This document shows positions 63,615-64,000 of a DNA stretch of 64,000 nucleotides, piece by piece. Each line of letters starts with the position of its first letter. Position 1 is the first letter of the stretch. The translations under genes were made by a program, and so were the position numbers. Where the stretch lies: positions 1 to 64,000 of the forward strand of contig CAUZRQ010000008.1 of NCBI GenBank assembly GCA_963582065.1, written 5' to 3'. The notes beneath the pieces are model-generated. The model made no database searches, was not told the DNA's origin, and worked only from the letters and a program-made list of their open reading frames with translations. Source of the stretch: UBA8437 sp963582065. Its GTDB lineage: Bacteria > Planctomycetota > Planctomycetia > Planctomycetales > Planctomycetaceae.

Positions 63615-64000
63615 ATGCGACGGACACTCGGCGGATTGTCGTTGATGGTACTGGTGGTGGCGATCACGGGATCAAGTGCCCGACAGGCCGTCGCGCAGGT
63701 GATCGTGGTCGAAGGCGACGTGATAGTGCGGCCGCCGGTGCGACCGATTCCCCGACCGATTCCGGCCCGGTATCGCATCCATTCGGTCGACGTCAACGCG
63801 ACGGTCCGCGACCAGATTGCCTCGGTGCAGATCGCCCAGGTCTTCCAGAACACGGGGTCCCGAACGCTGGAGGCCCGCCTGCTGTTTCCCCTGCCCGAGG
63901 ACGCGGCGATCGACAGGCTGACACTGATCGTCGACGGCAAGGAACTGCCCGGGCGGCTGTTGAAGAAGGCCGAGGCCCGGCGAATCTACGAATCGATCGT
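63615..64000 (+). CDS. Secreted VIT-domain protein, 3' end outside window
   Basis: The first 128 codons of a gene running off the right edge. ATG at 63615 is preceded by GGGGAGA at good spacing. Residues 1-27 form a signal peptide (LSLMVLVVAITGSSARQAVA). A Pro/Arg-rich stretch (VRPPVRPIPRPIPARY) is followed by a vault/inter-alpha-trypsin (VIT) domain. Its signatures are VNATVRDQIASVQIAQVFQN, LEARLLFPLPEDAAIDRLTL and AEARRIYESI. In family members a von Willebrand A domain usually follows, which cannot be seen here. Probably an exported or surface protein. It diverges from the 1483-aa repeat protein gene. Confidence 0.88.
   Translation, partial: MRRTLGGLSLMVLVVAITGSSARQAVAQVIVVEGDVIVRPPVRPIPRPIPARYRIHSVDVNATVRDQIASVQIAQVFQNTGSRTLEARLLFPLPEDAAIDRLTLIVDGKELPGRLLKKAEARRIYESI

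Overview
The window is GC-rich bacterial DNA that is almost certainly from a planctomycete. The evidence is lineage-typical gene content: ten DUF1501 proteins, three DUF1549/DUF1553 'planctomycete cytochrome' proteins, one DUF1592-type giant cytochrome paired with a DUF1552 protein, two DUF1080 proteins, two sulfatase modules, a DUF6807 protein, and WD40, LRR and TPR repeat proteins. No rRNA, tRNA, CRISPR array, transposase or phage gene was recognised. The species cannot be named from the sequence. Most proteins carry a Sec, Tat or lipoprotein export signal, so the region mainly encodes cell-envelope functions for polymer degradation.

Layout. (1) 1-9688: a DUF1501 gene cut by the left edge, then a minus-strand run of M20 amidohydrolase, PSCyt1-DUF1549-DUF1553 protein with a LamG-like insert, two DUF1501 proteins and a PQQ-like propeller. 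(2) 9799-11226: a lone plus-strand DUF1501 gene. (3) 19285-11228: a tightly packed minus-strand cluster of esterase-sulfatase fusion, DUF1080, amidohydrolase-2, DUF1080, flavoprotein with three C-terminal heme c motifs, and a DAO-type FAD oxidoreductase. Two of its junctions are ATGA start-stop overlaps. (4) 19389-24617: DAO oxidoreductase, unknown secreted protein, sulfatase, polysaccharide deacetylase. (5) 24720-31022: a 57-aa membrane protein and ammonium transporter, DUF1501, APC permease, unknown protein, secreted alpha/beta hydrolase. (6) 31186-35726: LRR lipoprotein, and a sodium:solute symporter translationally coupled to a DapA-family lyase. (7) 35984-39199: plus-strand operon DUF1501, DUF6807, esterase. 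(8) 46489-39213: minus-strand run DUF1501, DUF1501, DUF1549/DUF1553, DUF1501. (9) 53941-46589: minus-strand run DUF1549/DUF1553, DUF1501, WD40, unknown Tat protein, DUF3293, lactonase-type propeller. (10) 54095-58245: DUF1592-type cytochrome with DUF1552 partner. (11) 58273-64000: a small unknown gene, a 1483-aa protein combining GYF-like, WD40, ankyrin, HEAT and TPR segments, and a VIT-domain gene cut by the right edge.

How they may work together (inference): sulfatases, esterases and the deacetylase would strip substituents from sulfated or acetylated polysaccharides. The DUF1080 proteins and flavoproteins would act on oxidised sugars, and the symporter plus DapA-family lyase would take up and cleave a keto-acid sugar. 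The paired DUF1549/1553-DUF1501 and DUF1592-DUF1552 units recur throughout planctomycetes and have no firmly known function.

The most unusual items are the 1483-aa mixed-solenoid protein, the flavocytochrome/DUF1080 cluster, the esterase-sulfatase fusion and the LamG-like insert inside a DUF1553 protein.
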